Notes under the pieces: model-generated
Told to the model about the DNA's origin: nothing
Seen by the model: the letters and a program-made list of their open reading frames with translations, nothing else
Database searches by the model: none
Assembly: GCA_012523265.1 (NCBI GenBank)
Contig: JAAYIU010000040.1
Span: 1 to 32,857 of the forward strand
DNA length: 32,857 nucleotides
Source: Bacteroidales bacterium
GTDB lineage: Bacteria > Bacteroidota > Bacteroidia > Bacteroidales > 4484-276
Reading direction: 5' to 3'
Shown here: positions 1-9,845 of the stretch, piece by piece
Position numbering within the stretch: position 1 is the stretch's first letter
How the letters are laid out: the number at the start of each line of letters is the position of its first letter
Translations under genes and position numbers: made by a program

Positions 1-2
1 CA

Positions 3-605
3 GTTAAGCCAGCTCAACCACCGACGCCCGCGGCTGCCAGCACCGTTGTGCATGCCACGCCTGTTGCTCAACGATCGAATGTGCAGGAAACGGTAAAGGC
101 AGCGCCACCAAAAAATCAACCTGCTACCAACGGTTTTATCCCAGGCTCTATTTCTATCAAAGATGATATTGAACCAGCCGATGAAGAGGAAGATGAGGAG
201 GAGAAGCAATTCGACTTTGACTCCGAAGAATTCCGGTTGGCACCAAAATTTGGAAAAGAAGAGTTGGTGGCAGCCTGGCACGATATGATTGATCACATTC
301 CTGACGACAAGCCCGACCTGCGCTCAACATTGCTGGCAGCCGAACCTGAACCTGCCGAAAATTTCGTTGTTACTTTTGTGGTGAGCAATCCCATTCAGCA
401 GTCCAAGATAGGCGAAAACAAGCAGGATATCGTTCCCTTTTTGCGCGATCAGCTCAACAATCGTTTTGTTACACTCGATGTTATTGTATCCGATGTGCCA
501 GCCACAGATGCTCCGCCAGTGACCTCTGAAGAAAAATTCAGACACATGGCCGCCAAAAATCAGGCACTGCTCTATCTGCAAAAAAAGTTTGAACTCGAAC
601 CGTAG
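3..605 (+). CDS. dnaX: DNA polymerase III subunit gamma/tau, C-terminal part (5' truncated by window start)
   Basis: Reading frame 3 is open from base 3. Proline/alanine- and acid-rich linker followed by a C-terminal domain typical of Bacteroidetes DnaX (KFGKEELVAAWHDMIDHI...LRDQLNNRFVTLDV...KFRHMAAKNQALLYLQKKFELEP). Confidence 0.75.
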   Translation, partial: VKPAQPPTPAAASTVVHATPVAQRSNVQETVKAAPPKNQPATNGFIPGSISIKDDIEPADEEEDEEEKQFDFDSEEFRLAPKFGKEELVAAWHDMIDHIPDDKPDLRSTLLAAEPEPAENFVVTFVVSNPIQQSKIGENKQDIVPFLRDQLNNRFVTLDVIVSDVPATDAPPVTSEEKFRHMAAKNQALLYLQKKFELEP

Positions 606-608
606 GCA

Positions 609-625
609 GCGCTTATTTATAGCGC
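609..625. terminator. Weak hairpin between convergent dnaX and DASS transporter genes
   Basis: gcgct-tatttat-agcgc stem-loop directly after the dnaX stop. No strong T-tract. Confidence 0.25.
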
Positions 626-672
626 CGGCATTTTGATAGCAAAAAGTTCGGTATCCCAAGTCATCAGTCTAA

Positions 673-2181
673 TTATTCCACCTTTGCCCATTCTGGAAAA
701 ATATTGATTTCGATGCCAAAAACCACGCTGCCCAGCCAGTAGGTCATCAGTGTGATGATGATGGCGCCGGCAAGGTTGAGTGCCAGTCCGTTGACGGCCA
801 TTTGTCGCACGCTGAGGCGGTTGGTGCCAAACACGATGGCATTGGGAGGTGTGGCTACCGGCAGCATAAAAGCCATCGAGCCTGAAAGTGTGGCGGGCAG
901 CATAAAGAGCAGCGGATTGGTTTCGGTGGTGATGGCCATGCCGGCCAGTATGGGCAGGATCATCTCAGTGGTGGCCGTGTTGCTGGTAAGTTCCGTGAGG
1001 AAAGTCATCAGCAGAGCAATGGTGAGAATGATCACAAGCGGATGGTAATCCGTCACCCACATCATCTGGCTGCCGATCCACACCGAAAGTCCCGATTCTT
1101 TAAATCCCGACGCCAGCGCAAAGCCTCCGCCAAAAAGCAGGATGATGTTCCAGGGGATGTGTCGCGCCACCTTCCACTCCATGATGCGTGCGCCGGTATT
1201 GTTGCGTGTAGGAATGGTGAAAAGAATTATTGCAACCAAAATGGCGCTGGTGCCGTCGTTGATGTATTTGCTTTGTGGGAAAAGACCCGACCAGCCGGGC
1301 AGTACAAAAAAACCTGTATCGATGTCGGCACGGAAAAGCCATAGCATCGCCACCAGCACAAAAGCCACAAAAACTACTTTTTCTTCGTACGACGATTTGC
1401 CCAACATAACAAGCTGCTTCCTGAACACATCCTTATCGACGTCAACCCACCCCCATCGAGGTTTAAATATTAAATAAAGATAGCCCCACGTAAAACTAAA
1501 AATTACAATGCTCACGGGCAGTGCAAAAACAAACCAGGAGGCGAAAGAGATTTCCGGAGCATGTGTGAAATAAATTTGAAAAATCCGTGAAAACGAAAGA
1601 TTTGGCGGTGTTCCCACCAGCGTGGCAATTCCACCGATGGAGGCGCTATACGCCACGCCCAGCAGCAGCCCGGTGGTATAGCCCGCTACATTTTTACGGC
1701 CGATAAGTTCTTCCAGCTTGCTGATGATAGAAAGCAGAATTGGAATCATCATCATGGCGGTGGCTGTATTAGAAATCCACATCGAAAGGAAAGCCGTGGC
1801 AAGCATAAAGCCGAGCAAAATACGGCCGGGGCTTACTCCAGTAAATATGAGAATGTGCAGCGCAATGCGGCGGTGCAAGTTCCAGCGTTGCATGGCCAGC
1901 GCTATGATAAATCCACCGATAAAAAGAAAAATTACGTGGTTGAAATAAGTGGCCGAAACGCTGTTGCCGTCCATGATGCCGAGCATCGGGAAAAGCACCA
2001 CCGGAAGCAGCGCCGTAATGGCCAGCGGCACTATTTCTGTGATCCACCACACAGCCATCAGCAGGGCCACAGCAAGGGTATAGCTCACCAGCGGATTGTT
2101 GGCGTCGAGGGTTACAAATAGTATGAGCCACAAGCATAACAGCGGCGTAAGCAAAAAGCCAACGAAATTTTTTGCTTTCAT
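673..2181 (-). CDS. DASS/SLC13 family anion (sodium:dicarboxylate/sulfate) symporter
   Basis: 502 aa, many hydrophobic helices. Two SNT motifs (WISNTATAMMMIPI and TSNTATTEMILPIL) and VGTPPNLSF / VATPPNAIVFG, characteristic of the DASS family. Confidence 0.9.
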   Translation of the reverse strand: MKAKNFVGFLLTPLLCLWLILFVTLDANNPLVSYTLAVALLMAVWWITEIVPLAITALLPVVLFPMLGIMDGNSVSATYFNHVIFLFIGGFIIALAMQRWNLHRRIALHILIFTGVSPGRILLGFMLATAFLSMWISNTATAMMMIPILLSIISKLEELIGRKNVAGYTTGLLLGVAYSASIGGIATLVGTPPNLSFSRIFQIYFTHAPEISFASWFVFALPVSIVIFSFTWGYLYLIFKPRWGWVDVDKDVFRKQLVMLGKSSYEEKVVFVAFVLVAMLWLFRADIDTGFFVLPGWSGLFPQSKYINDGTSAILVAIILFTIPTRNNTGARIMEWKVARHIPWNIILLFGGGFALASGFKESGLSVWIGSQMMWVTDYHPLVIILTIALLMTFLTELTSNTATTEMILPILAGMAITTETNPLLFMLPATLSGSMAFMLPVATPPNAIVFGTNRLSVRQMAVNGLALNLAGAIIITLMTYWLGSVVFGIEINIFPEWAKVE

Positions 2182-2216
2182 AATGAGGGATTGCTCTATT
2201 TGGCTGAAGTCACTTG

Positions 2217-2224
2217 CAAAAGTA
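2217..2224 (-). promoter_or_regulatory. Candidate Bacteroidetes -7 element for the DASS gene
   Basis: TACTTTTG on the minus strand matches TAnnTTTG and lies about 36 bp upstream of the start codon. No clear TTG at -33. Confidence 0.35.
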
Positions 2225-2244
2225 TTTTATTTTGTAAAATAGTG

Positions 2245-2256
2245 TTAGCCGGCTAA
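2245..2256. promoter_or_regulatory. Perfect 12-bp palindrome TTAGCCGGCTAA, candidate operator
   Basis: TTAGCC|GGCTAA is self-complementary and sits in the divergent region between the DASS gene and arcC, near the -33 position of the minus-strand promoter. Confidence 0.35.
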
Positions 2257-2393
2257 GTTTTTCAATAGAGGACATTTGGTTTTTTAATGTTTAGTTTTGC
2301 TGCGGTTTTCGGCTTCATGTTGTTGATTGTTTTTTATTTGGCAACAGCCGCCAACTCATTCATTTATTAAAAAATAAAATAAAAAAAACACGC

Positions 2394-3341
2394 ATGAAAA
2401 AACTGGTAGTAGTAGCTTTGGGTGGTAATGCTTTGTTGCGTGGCGACCAAAAAGGCACCATCGACGAGCAAGAGAAAAATGCATTTGAAACCAGCGAAAA
2501 GCTGCTGGTGCTGATACGCGAGAACGATTACAACATGGTAATTACCCACGGCAACGGCCCCCAGGTAGGTAATCTGCTTTTGAATAATGCCGCCGGCAAC
2601 AAGCTCTATGGGCTGCCCGAGATGCCGCTCGATATTTGCGTGGCTTATTCGCAGGGATTTATCGGTTACGTTATAGAGCAGCAAATGCACAACGTGCTGC
2701 TGCAACAGGATCTCGACCGCGACATCCTTACCATCATCACACAGGTGTTGGTAAACAAAGACGATCCTGCTTTTAGCAATCCTACCAAACCCATTGGTCC
2801 TTATTACACCAAAGAAGAAGCTGAAAAAATTACTGCCGAAAACGGGTCGGTGTTTGCACCTGATCCGCGCGGCAGGGGATGGCGCAAAGTAGTAGCTTCG
2901 CCCAAACCTTTGGTGATTAACAACAAAAAATCAATCGAGAAGATAGCACGCGAAGGAACCATTGTGGTGGCTGTGGGTGGCGGCGGAATACCGGTGTTTT
3001 ATAAAGAGGAAAACCGGCTGCAGGGTATCGACGCTGTGATAGATAAAGACCTGGCATCGGCACTGTTGGCTGCACAAATCAATGCCGACAAGCTTTTTAT
3101 CCTTACCGATATTCCCAAAGTTTGTATTAATTACAATACCCCACAAGAAAAAGCCATCGACCGCATGACCATTGCCCAGGCCAAGCAGTATCTCGCCGAA
3201 GGACATTTTGCCGAAGGCAGCATGGCACCCAAAATCAGAGCGGCTATCTATTTTGTGGAGCATAGCGGCAAAGATGCCATCATTACCCAGACCACCCGGC
3301 TTGGCGTGGACGATGGCGGCACCCGTGTGGTGATGATTTAA
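2394..3341 (+). CDS. arcC: Carbamate kinase
   Basis: 315 aa. KKLVVVALGGNALL, THGNGPQVGNLLL, GWRKVVASPKP, VAVGGGGIPV and LTDIPKVCINY are carbamate kinase (amino acid kinase fold) signatures. Confidence 0.95.
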   Translation: MKKLVVVALGGNALLRGDQKGTIDEQEKNAFETSEKLLVLIRENDYNMVITHGNGPQVGNLLLNNAAGNKLYGLPEMPLDICVAYSQGFIGYVIEQQMHNVLLQQDLDRDILTIITQVLVNKDDPAFSNPTKPIGPYYTKEEAEKITAENGSVFAPDPRGRGWRKVVASPKPLVINNKKSIEKIAREGTIVVAVGGGGIPVFYKEENRLQGIDAVIDKDLASALLAAQINADKLFILTDIPKVCINYNTPQEKAIDRMTIAQAKQYLAEGHFAEGSMAPKIRAAIYFVEHSGKDAIITQTTRLGVDDGGTRVVMI

Positions 3342-3393
3342 TAAAGAAATTCATAAATAATTACTGATAAAAACGCATCAAATCTTATTCATT

Positions 3394-4395
3394 ATGGCTT
3401 TTAATTTAAGAAACCGAAACTTCCTGAAACTGCTGGATTTTACGCCACAGGAGATCAAATTTATGCTCGATCTTGCAGCCGATCTGAAAAAGGCAAAATA
3501 TGCCGGCACCGAGCAAATGCGCCTGAAAGGCAAAAACGTAGTATTGCTTTTCGCAAAAGACAGCACCCGTACGCGTTGTGCTTTCGAGGTGGCGGCACTG
3601 GATCAGGGAGCACACATTACATACATAGGCCCTGCAGGGTCGCAAATGGGTAAAAAAGAATCGATGAAAGATACTGCCCGTGTACTGGGACGTATGTACG
3701 ATGGCATCGAGTATCGTGGATATGGTCAGGAAATAGTGGAAGAGCTGGGCAAATATGCCGGCGTACCCGTTTGGAATGGCCTTACCAACGAATTTCATCC
3801 TACCCAAATCCTCGCCGACTTCCTCACCATGCAGGAGCATTCCGACAAACCACTGCACAACATATCTTTTGCCTACCTGGGCGATGCACGCAACAACATG
3901 GGCAACTCGCTGATGGTGGGAGCAGCCAAAATGGGAATGGACTTCAGAGCCGTGGCTCCCAAACAGTTCCTTCCCGACCAAAAACTGGTGGATACCTGTC
4001 TGGAGATTGCAAAAACTACCGGCGCAAAAATCACCCTTACCGACAATGTAGAGGAAGGTGTGAAAGGTGTCGATTTTCTTTATACCGACGTCTGGGTGTC
4101 GATGGGCGAACCCGACGAGGCCTGGAAAACCCGCATAGAGCTGATGAAACCTTATCAGGTAAACATGGAGATGGTAAAGAAAACAGGCAACAAGGCAGTG
4201 AAATTTATGCACTGTCTGCCCGCCTTCCACAACCGCGAAACGGCAGTGGGAGAGGAGATTTATCAGAAATTTGGTATGGAATCTCTGGAGGTTTCCGAAG
4301 AGGTTTTTGAGTCGGATATGTCGATTGTGTTCGATGAGGCCGAAAATCGTCTGCATACCATCAAAGCTGTGATGGTAGCCACGCTGGGCTGCTAA
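3394..4395 (+). CDS. Ornithine carbamoyltransferase
   Basis: 333 aa. [11 protein letters not shown] (carbamoyl-P binding), [22 protein letters not shown] and [11 protein letters not shown] (HCLP motif). Confidence 0.95.
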   Translation: MAFNLRNRNFLKLLDFTPQEIKFMLDLAADLKKAKYAGTEQMRLKGKNVVLLFAKDSTRTRCAFEVAALDQGAHITYIGPAGSQMGKKESMKDTARVLGRMYDGIEYRGYGQEIVEELGKYAGVPVWNGLTNEFHPTQILADFLTMQEHSDKPLHNISFAYLGDARNNMGNSLMVGAAKMGMDFRAVAPKQFLPDQKLVDTCLEIAKTTGAKITLTDNVEEGVKGVDFLYTDVWVSMGEPDEAWKTRIELMKPYQVNMEMVKKTGNKAVKFMHCLPAFHNRETAVGEEIYQKFGMESLEVSEEVFESDMSIVFDEAENRLHTIKAVMVATLGC

Positions 4396-4421
4396 AGTTT
4401 AGCTGGTGCTGGAACACAACA

Positions 4422-4458
4422 AAAAAAGCCGCTTTCCTTTATGGGAAGCGGCTTTTTT
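4422..4458. terminator. Bidirectional intrinsic terminator between convergent genes
   Basis: aaaaaagccgctttcc-tttat-gggaagcggctttttt: GC stem with flanking A and T tracts. Confidence 0.9.
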
Positions 4459-4480
4459 AATAGCCATTTTTGTTCAATTA

Positions 4481-5977
4481 TTATTTAATCACCAGCTTGG
4501 TGCTGTAGATGCTTTCCTTGTTGGCAAGATTAAGAAGGTAAACGCCTTTGGCCATATTTTTCAGGTCTATGCCAACGGTATTGATTCCGGTGTTTAGTCT
4601 TACGTCGCCCGTGCGGATTAGCTTTCCGGTAAGGTCGGTGATGCTCCATGAGGCTTGCGATGGAGTATCAACCACCATTTGCAGCGTAGTGCTTCCGGAG
4701 GCGGGGTTAGGATACAAGGTTACATTATTTTTAGCAAAATAATCGTCGATGCCGGTAGCGCCCATGGTTGTAAACGAAAACACTTCGCTGTAGTCGCTTG
4801 TATCGTAGGAGGTGGTAGCGCGTATCCGCCAAAAATACTCGGTCTTGTGTGCCAATGTTTCGATGAGGTAATAGGAAGGGGAGGTTTCAGCATCACTGGT
4901 AGGTTTGTAGGCAACAAAAGAATCAGAGAAATCGGCATTTTTGCTGTATTCAATTTTGTAAGAAGTAGTGCCTTTTATCTGACTCCATTTCAGTTGCGGT
5001 TTTGTAGATACGCTGTCCATGCCATTTTCAGGAAAAAGAGGATTTACGGCAGCAGCGGTGGTAAATATGCGTATTTCTGACCAGCCGCTTGTGTCGCGCA
5101 TATTCTGTCCGCGTACATGCCAGTGGTAGGTAGTACCATATTTCAGTGGTGGTGTAGGTACTCTTATGGAATCTACAAAATACATCAGGGCATTGTTCCA
5201 GTTCTCGTTGATGTGTATCTGATAACTGTAGGTTTGCGTGCCTTTAAACTCTGTCCAACGCAGCTCGTGATTCAATCTTGAATTGGTTTCACCATTGTCG
5301 GGTTTCCTCAGGGCTATGGTATTATCGGTGGTGAAGCTGCGCACTTCGCTCCAGGCAGAGCTATCGGTAGCATGAACGGCGCGCATGCGCCAGTAATGGG
5401 TTTGTCCGTAGTATAAATATTTAACCTCATACTCTTTTTGTCCTTTTTGTGCCGGAAAGGCGTTCCATATCGGGCTGGTGCCATTAAAAGGAACAGTATC
5501 TACTTGTATCTGGTAGTGTGTGAAGCCTGAGAGTTTGCTGGAGTTTCCGGTCAGTTTTTCTTTCCACTTCAGCGTTACGTTGGCTTTTTCGCCGGTAGCA
5601 CCATTGGCGGGGCTGTTTAGCTCCAGAAAATCGAAGGTGGTAAAGCTGCGTGTTTCAGTCCATCCCGACACGTCTTCGCCATCGATGGCGCGTGCTTTCC
5701 AGAAATATTGTGTCTGGAACATCAGGCAGCAGGTTTGGTATGCCGAGTAGGGCGTAAATTCATGTACCACCACATCGGTAAAGTTTTCGTCGAGTGCCAC
5801 CATCACTTCGTAGCTGGTAGCGTTTACTACTGCCGTCCAGTCAAGGATAACGTCGGGCATTTGTTTTACGGCTTCATTGGCAGGAGCTACTGATTCAGGA
5901 GTGTCCACGCGCGTCTGTGCCTGAAGCAGTGTAGTGGTAAAGAATAATGCAAATGCTATTAATAATATCTTTTTCAT
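4481..5977 (-). CDS. Secreted protein with tandem fibronectin type III-like modules and T9SS type A C-terminal sorting domain
   Basis: N-terminal signal peptide (MKKILLIAFALFFTTTLLQAQ). Repeated Y-W-(R/K)-x-RA...SxWSExRxFTT modules. C-term VTLYPNPASGSTTLQM...GKLIRTG...GVYLLNLANKESIYSTKLVIK. Confidence 0.85.
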   Translation of the reverse strand: MKKILLIAFALFFTTTLLQAQTRVDTPESVAPANEAVKQMPDVILDWTAVVNATSYEVMVALDENFTDVVVHEFTPYSAYQTCCLMFQTQYFWKARAIDGEDVSGWTETRSFTTFDFLELNSPANGATGEKANVTLKWKEKLTGNSSKLSGFTHYQIQVDTVPFNGTSPIWNAFPAQKGQKEYEVKYLYYGQTHYWRMRAVHATDSSAWSEVRSFTTDNTIALRKPDNGETNSRLNHELRWTEFKGTQTYSYQIHINENWNNALMYFVDSIRVPTPPLKYGTTYHWHVRGQNMRDTSGWSEIRIFTTAAAVNPLFPENGMDSVSTKPQLKWSQIKGTTSYKIEYSKNADFSDSFVAYKPTSDAETSPSYYLIETLAHKTEYFWRIRATTSYDTSDYSEVFSFTTMGATGIDDYFAKNNVTLYPNPASGSTTLQMVVDTPSQASWSITDLTGKLIRTGDVRLNTGINTVGIDLKNMAKGVYLLNLANKESIYSTKLVIK

Positions 5978-6006
5978 GTTGTATGCTTTTTATTGATTTA
6001 ACAAAA

Positions 6007-9000
6007 CTACTTAACAATGAATTTGCTGTTGAACGACTGACCAAGAGCATACACGCTGACCATATAGATGCCGCTTGTCATTTGGCTACAGTCGATGCTG
6101 AATGTGTTGTTGCCCCTGGATTGATTGTTCAGTGCAAATTCTCTTACTACCTTTCCGGTGATGTCGAACACCTGAACGGTAACATTTTCAGATTGCCGAT
6201 CGAGCTGGTAGCTGATGCTTGCCTCGTTCATTACGGGGTTCGGCGAAATTACAAGATTGCTGCTTGTGGCAGTAGGGTCTGTATATTTATCATCATCAAT
6301 ACCAACATAATGATAGGTATCGTCGCGGAAAACGCCACGTCCGTAGGTGGCACAGTAGATGTCGCCATAGTTGTCGACAGCGGGATACACTACTGGTGGT
6401 ACCAGCGGGTCAGGACCTGACAGAGTAATCTGATCGGTATAGGTAGTCTGTTGTTCTAATTTCACCACCATGGCTTTGCCTATACCTTTGCTTGCAAAAC
6501 TCCATTCAGGAATGCTATCGGTAAGATTATCGGTGGCGTAAATGCCAAATTCAGTTCCGATGATCCCTACCGACGAGTTTTTCATTTCGATTACCGAAGA
6601 ATAAACCGGAGCTTTGGGCAGATTGCCGGTGATGTTGGTGAAAGTCATAGTGCCATTGCTTGCCAGCGCGTTCATCGATTGATACACATAATTTTCGTTG
6701 CCATAGTTGCCTAAGGTAAGGATGATATGCTGCGGATTTTGCTGATCGACAGATAAAGAAGTTATGTAACGGCCATCAAACGCACTATCAGCTATTTCGG
6801 CCACAGCCAACACGGTGAAGGGGCTGTCGATGTCGCCGGAGCGTTTATCGTACGCATCTTTGAGGTTCGATACACGGTAGATGCGTCCGTTTTCGGTGCC
6901 AACAAAAAGATGATTGGCATCACTGGATAGTGCCATGCACGAGGGTTTGGAGAAGTTGCCGGTGGTTTGCAGCACTTTCCAGATGTTACTGCGTTCCTCG
7001 TAAACAGGATTAAATTTGATGGTGCTGTCGAATTTGATAAAATCATTGGTCATGTAAACGGCGCTATGATTGGCAATAAAAAGTTTGCTCTGCACGATAT
7101 CCTTAACGCTGATAGAATCGCCTGCAACCAGTGAATCCTGATCAAGGACATAATAAAACGGATAGCCTTTGTCGCCTTCAAAGCCTTTGTTAACGCTGCG
7201 TACCAGCAGTGTTTCGCCCTGATAGTAAGTTCTGTCGGCTATAAATTTTGTATAAAATTTCGAACCATAGTCATTAAAACTTTCCCACAAGGCAAAGGGT
7301 GTAATGAAAAGGTTGGTGGTAGGGGGTGAAAAGTTCAGTGAAAAGCTTTCACCTTTGTCGCCTGTGCGCGCCAAATTCCCTCTGCTGTCGCTCACCATAA
7401 AGGCTGCCGGATAAATAAGGGAAACTTTGGCCGATCCGCCCGATGATCCTATTCCGCCATACACGCGCTCACCGGTTTCGGGAGTGTTGCCGTTTCCGGT
7501 TACATATTGAACGCCGTTACCGTGCACTCCTGCCAGGAAGGTGTGCTTACGACCCGAAATGCCAAGGGTGTAAACCTGTGCTGTGGAAAGACCACGGATA
7601 ATCTGGGTGTATTCTACAGCGTTTTGGCTGAAGTTGCCAAAGGCTATGCCCTGGTTGGTTGCGATGGCAAATTTGTTGTTATTATTTGGAAAAAAAACAT
7701 AATCGTGATGATAATAGGGCAGGTAATTGTCGAATCCGGGGAAAGCTCCCGAAGAGATAGCTCCTGCACCCCAGTCGTAGAAACCGCCATAGGGTGTTTT
7801 CTTGCCGTACCAAAGGTTGTCGCCACCCAGCAGCACTCTGTAAGGATCGTTGGGAAACACTGTGATAACGCTGTTGTAGCATGCTGTTCCGTCAAAAACT
7901 TTCATCGTAGAGCTGGCACCACCCGGAAAGATCACTTTCCAGGTAAGTCCTTTGTCGGTGGAGAGGTAAAAATTCTCCATGAATCCGTTGCTCACCGTGC
8001 TGGTGACGTACATCACATTTTCGTCGGTGGGTGCAATGGCAACCTGCGAACGACCGTTGGTAGCAGTAGAATATGGGCTTTCAGGTACTTTTAGGTTATC
8101 CCACGGGGTAACGACGTTGTAATTGATAGCACCACGATTGTAGATCTGATTGTTGGTGTCGATCACGATGAGATTGGTTGTGAAGTTTTTGTCTTCGCGG
8201 GCAAACATATCGAAGTTCTTGGGATTGCCCGAAATATTGCGGAATACCGGATCGGCACCGCCATCGGATACATACACTATATTATTAAAGGAAGCGATAA
8301 GATTTCCGTTTGGACCAACATCAACAGCATCACATTTTATCTTGCCAAAAGTTTTTTCAGCATTAATGCGGGCTATTTCGTTTTTGTTGTAAAGCAGCGT
8401 ATCGATAATGGTTTTCTTCAGCCCTTCTATTACCAGTTGGCCGGTAATTTCGTCGATGTACCAACTGTTGACCATTTTTGTGGTGTCCACCTGAATATTT
8501 ACACCATAGGTGATGGAGTCGGTTTCGTAGCGGGTTACTTTTTGCCAGGTCGTGCCTTTGTCGTTGGTGAAAAACAAACCTGTGTTGGTGGCGGTGTAGA
8601 CGCGGTCGTTGGCTGCATCGTACTCCATATCATACACATACGCCCAATCAACGGTATCGTTGGCCTGAGTTACCTGCGGCTGAGTGGCCGGAAGGAGTGT
8701 AAAGTTATCCTGATCGGTTGATTTGTAGACGCCCGTGCCGACAATACCGCTGTAGTAGAGGTTGTTCTGCGCATACTGCACGTTGTCGGTGCAGAAGGCA
8801 TCGCCTGTACCGGCGTAGATGTTGCCATCGTTGTCCTGCACCATACTGGTAACCTTCAGGTTTTGGTTGGCCTGATTGAGTTTTGTCCAGGTAGCACCCT
8901 GATTGGTGGTGCGCCATATTCCACCGGTGATGCTTGCCAAAATCAATGAATTGTTGCTTGCTTTATTGTCGAACAGCATAGCGCGTACCACGCCGGGAGC

Positions 9001-9285
9001 GTTGTCGGGCCCCATGCTTTTCCAATTCAGGTTTACTTCACTGCCTGCTTTTAGTGCCATCATTGCGTTGGCAGTAGCATGTGCTTGCAACTCGTCGTTG
9101 GGGTTCACACGCAGCGTCACCTGGTTTCGGCGAATCTTGTTTAAATAATCTGCCGCATTTTTGGTGGCCACAGTGCTATCGTTCTGTGGCACTGCTGGCT
9201 CACCAGTGAGACCGCCGGCCAGAATAATCGAGGCTACTCCTAAAATGAGGGTAAATAAACTAAGTGGTAAAAGTTTACTTTTCAT
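6007..9285 (-). CDS. Large secreted sialidase/BNR-like beta-propeller protein with T9SS type A sorting domain
   Basis: 1092 aa. Signal peptide, repeated propeller-type motifs (GGIWRTTNQGATWTKL, TNDKGTTWQKV, STDKGLTWKV) and C-term LVISPNPVMNEASISYQL...GKVVREF...SGIYMVSVYALGQSFNSKFIVK. Confidence 0.8.
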   Translation of the reverse strand: MKSKLLPLSLFTLILGVASIILAGGLTGEPAVPQNDSTVATKNAADYLNKIRRNQVTLRVNPNDELQAHATANAMMALKAGSEVNLNWKSMGPDNAPGVVRAMLFDNKASNNSLILASITGGIWRTTNQGATWTKLNQANQNLKVTSMVQDNDGNIYAGTGDAFCTDNVQYAQNNLYYSGIVGTGVYKSTDQDNFTLLPATQPQVTQANDTVDWAYVYDMEYDAANDRVYTATNTGLFFTNDKGTTWQKVTRYETDSITYGVNIQVDTTKMVNSWYIDEITGQLVIEGLKKTIIDTLLYNKNEIARINAEKTFGKIKCDAVDVGPNGNLIASFNNIVYVSDGGADPVFRNISGNPKNFDMFAREDKNFTTNLIVIDTNNQIYNRGAINYNVVTPWDNLKVPESPYSTATNGRSQVAIAPTDENVMYVTSTVSNGFMENFYLSTDKGLTWKVIFPGGASSTMKVFDGTACYNSVITVFPNDPYRVLLGGDNLWYGKKTPYGGFYDWGAGAISSGAFPGFDNYLPYYHHDYVFFPNNNNKFAIATNQGIAFGNFSQNAVEYTQIIRGLSTAQVYTLGISGRKHTFLAGVHGNGVQYVTGNGNTPETGERVYGGIGSSGGSAKVSLIYPAAFMVSDSRGNLARTGDKGESFSLNFSPPTTNLFITPFALWESFNDYGSKFYTKFIADRTYYQGETLLVRSVNKGFEGDKGYPFYYVLDQDSLVAGDSISVKDIVQSKLFIANHSAVYMTNDFIKFDSTIKFNPVYEERSNIWKVLQTTGNFSKPSCMALSSDANHLFVGTENGRIYRVSNLKDAYDKRSGDIDSPFTVLAVAEIADSAFDGRYITSLSVDQQNPQHIILTLGNYGNENYVYQSMNALASNGTMTFTNITGNLPKAPVYSSVIEMKNSSVGIIGTEFGIYATDNLTDSIPEWSFASKGIGKAMVVKLEQQTTYTDQITLSGPDPLVPPVVYPAVDNYGDIYCATYGRGVFRDDTYHYVGIDDDKYTDPTATSSNLVISPNPVMNEASISYQLDRQSENVTVQVFDITGKVVREFALNNQSRGNNTFSIDCSQMTSGIYMVSVYALGQSFNSKFIVK

Positions 9286-9754
9286 GTTGTGTTATTTTGA
9301 TTAGTATGTATTGCTTTGCTTTTGCAAATAAAGTTCCAAATGTAGCTTCAGGCCTGATTTTGACGTCGTTCTAATCAGTGTGCGGCCAACTGGAATCAGT
9401 TATCGGCTTCTGTTTAAATGCCTGTTTTTGCTCGTTTCATCACCTAAAAAATCTTAATTTTTGAACGAACAAAATTGGAAAAAAAAATCCAACCAGCCAT
9501 CCTTTTTTATCAATTCAAAACCATTTTAAATAAAAAAAACCTGCCATACGCTCCACAAAGGTAGGTAATACTTGTAACATCCACCTTTTATAGTTGCTGG
9601 TTAGTATGCCAAAGAAAAAATACAAAAGTACTGTTTCAGCAATGGGGAATCCATTTTTGTCTGAATTTATTTTCATTTTCTTCACAATTTTCGCCTCTCA
9701 TGGCAATTCCTGATGTTTTTTATTATTAATAAATCAAAATTTATAGCATAGAAT

Positions 9755-9786
9755 TTGTAAGCCAACAAAGCTTTTTAATACATTTG
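9755..9786 (+). promoter_or_regulatory. Candidate Bacteroidetes -33/-7 promoter for the C1-like gene
   Basis: TTG (9755-9757), 21-bp spacer, TACATTTG (9779-9786) matching TTG-N19~21-TAnnTTTG, about 60 bp upstream of the start codon. Confidence 0.55.
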
Positions 9787-9845
9787 CCTACTTTTCTTCA
9801 AAACACGTAATTCACAATCTTATTAATAAAAATTGAAAATCACTT

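Noticed and set aside
3406-4356. 316-aa minus-strand ORF opposite the OTC gene
   Set aside because: Fully antisense to a clear ornithine carbamoyltransferase; no recognisable domain, His/Phe-rich composition typical of antisense frames.
9286-9845. 560-bp AT-rich intergenic region checked for a hidden gene, small RNA or repeat array
   Set aside because: Only short poly-A/T runs and a weak 7-bp inverted repeat (acctgcc...ggtaggt) were visible, apart from the promoter near 9755-9786. Not enough to call a feature.
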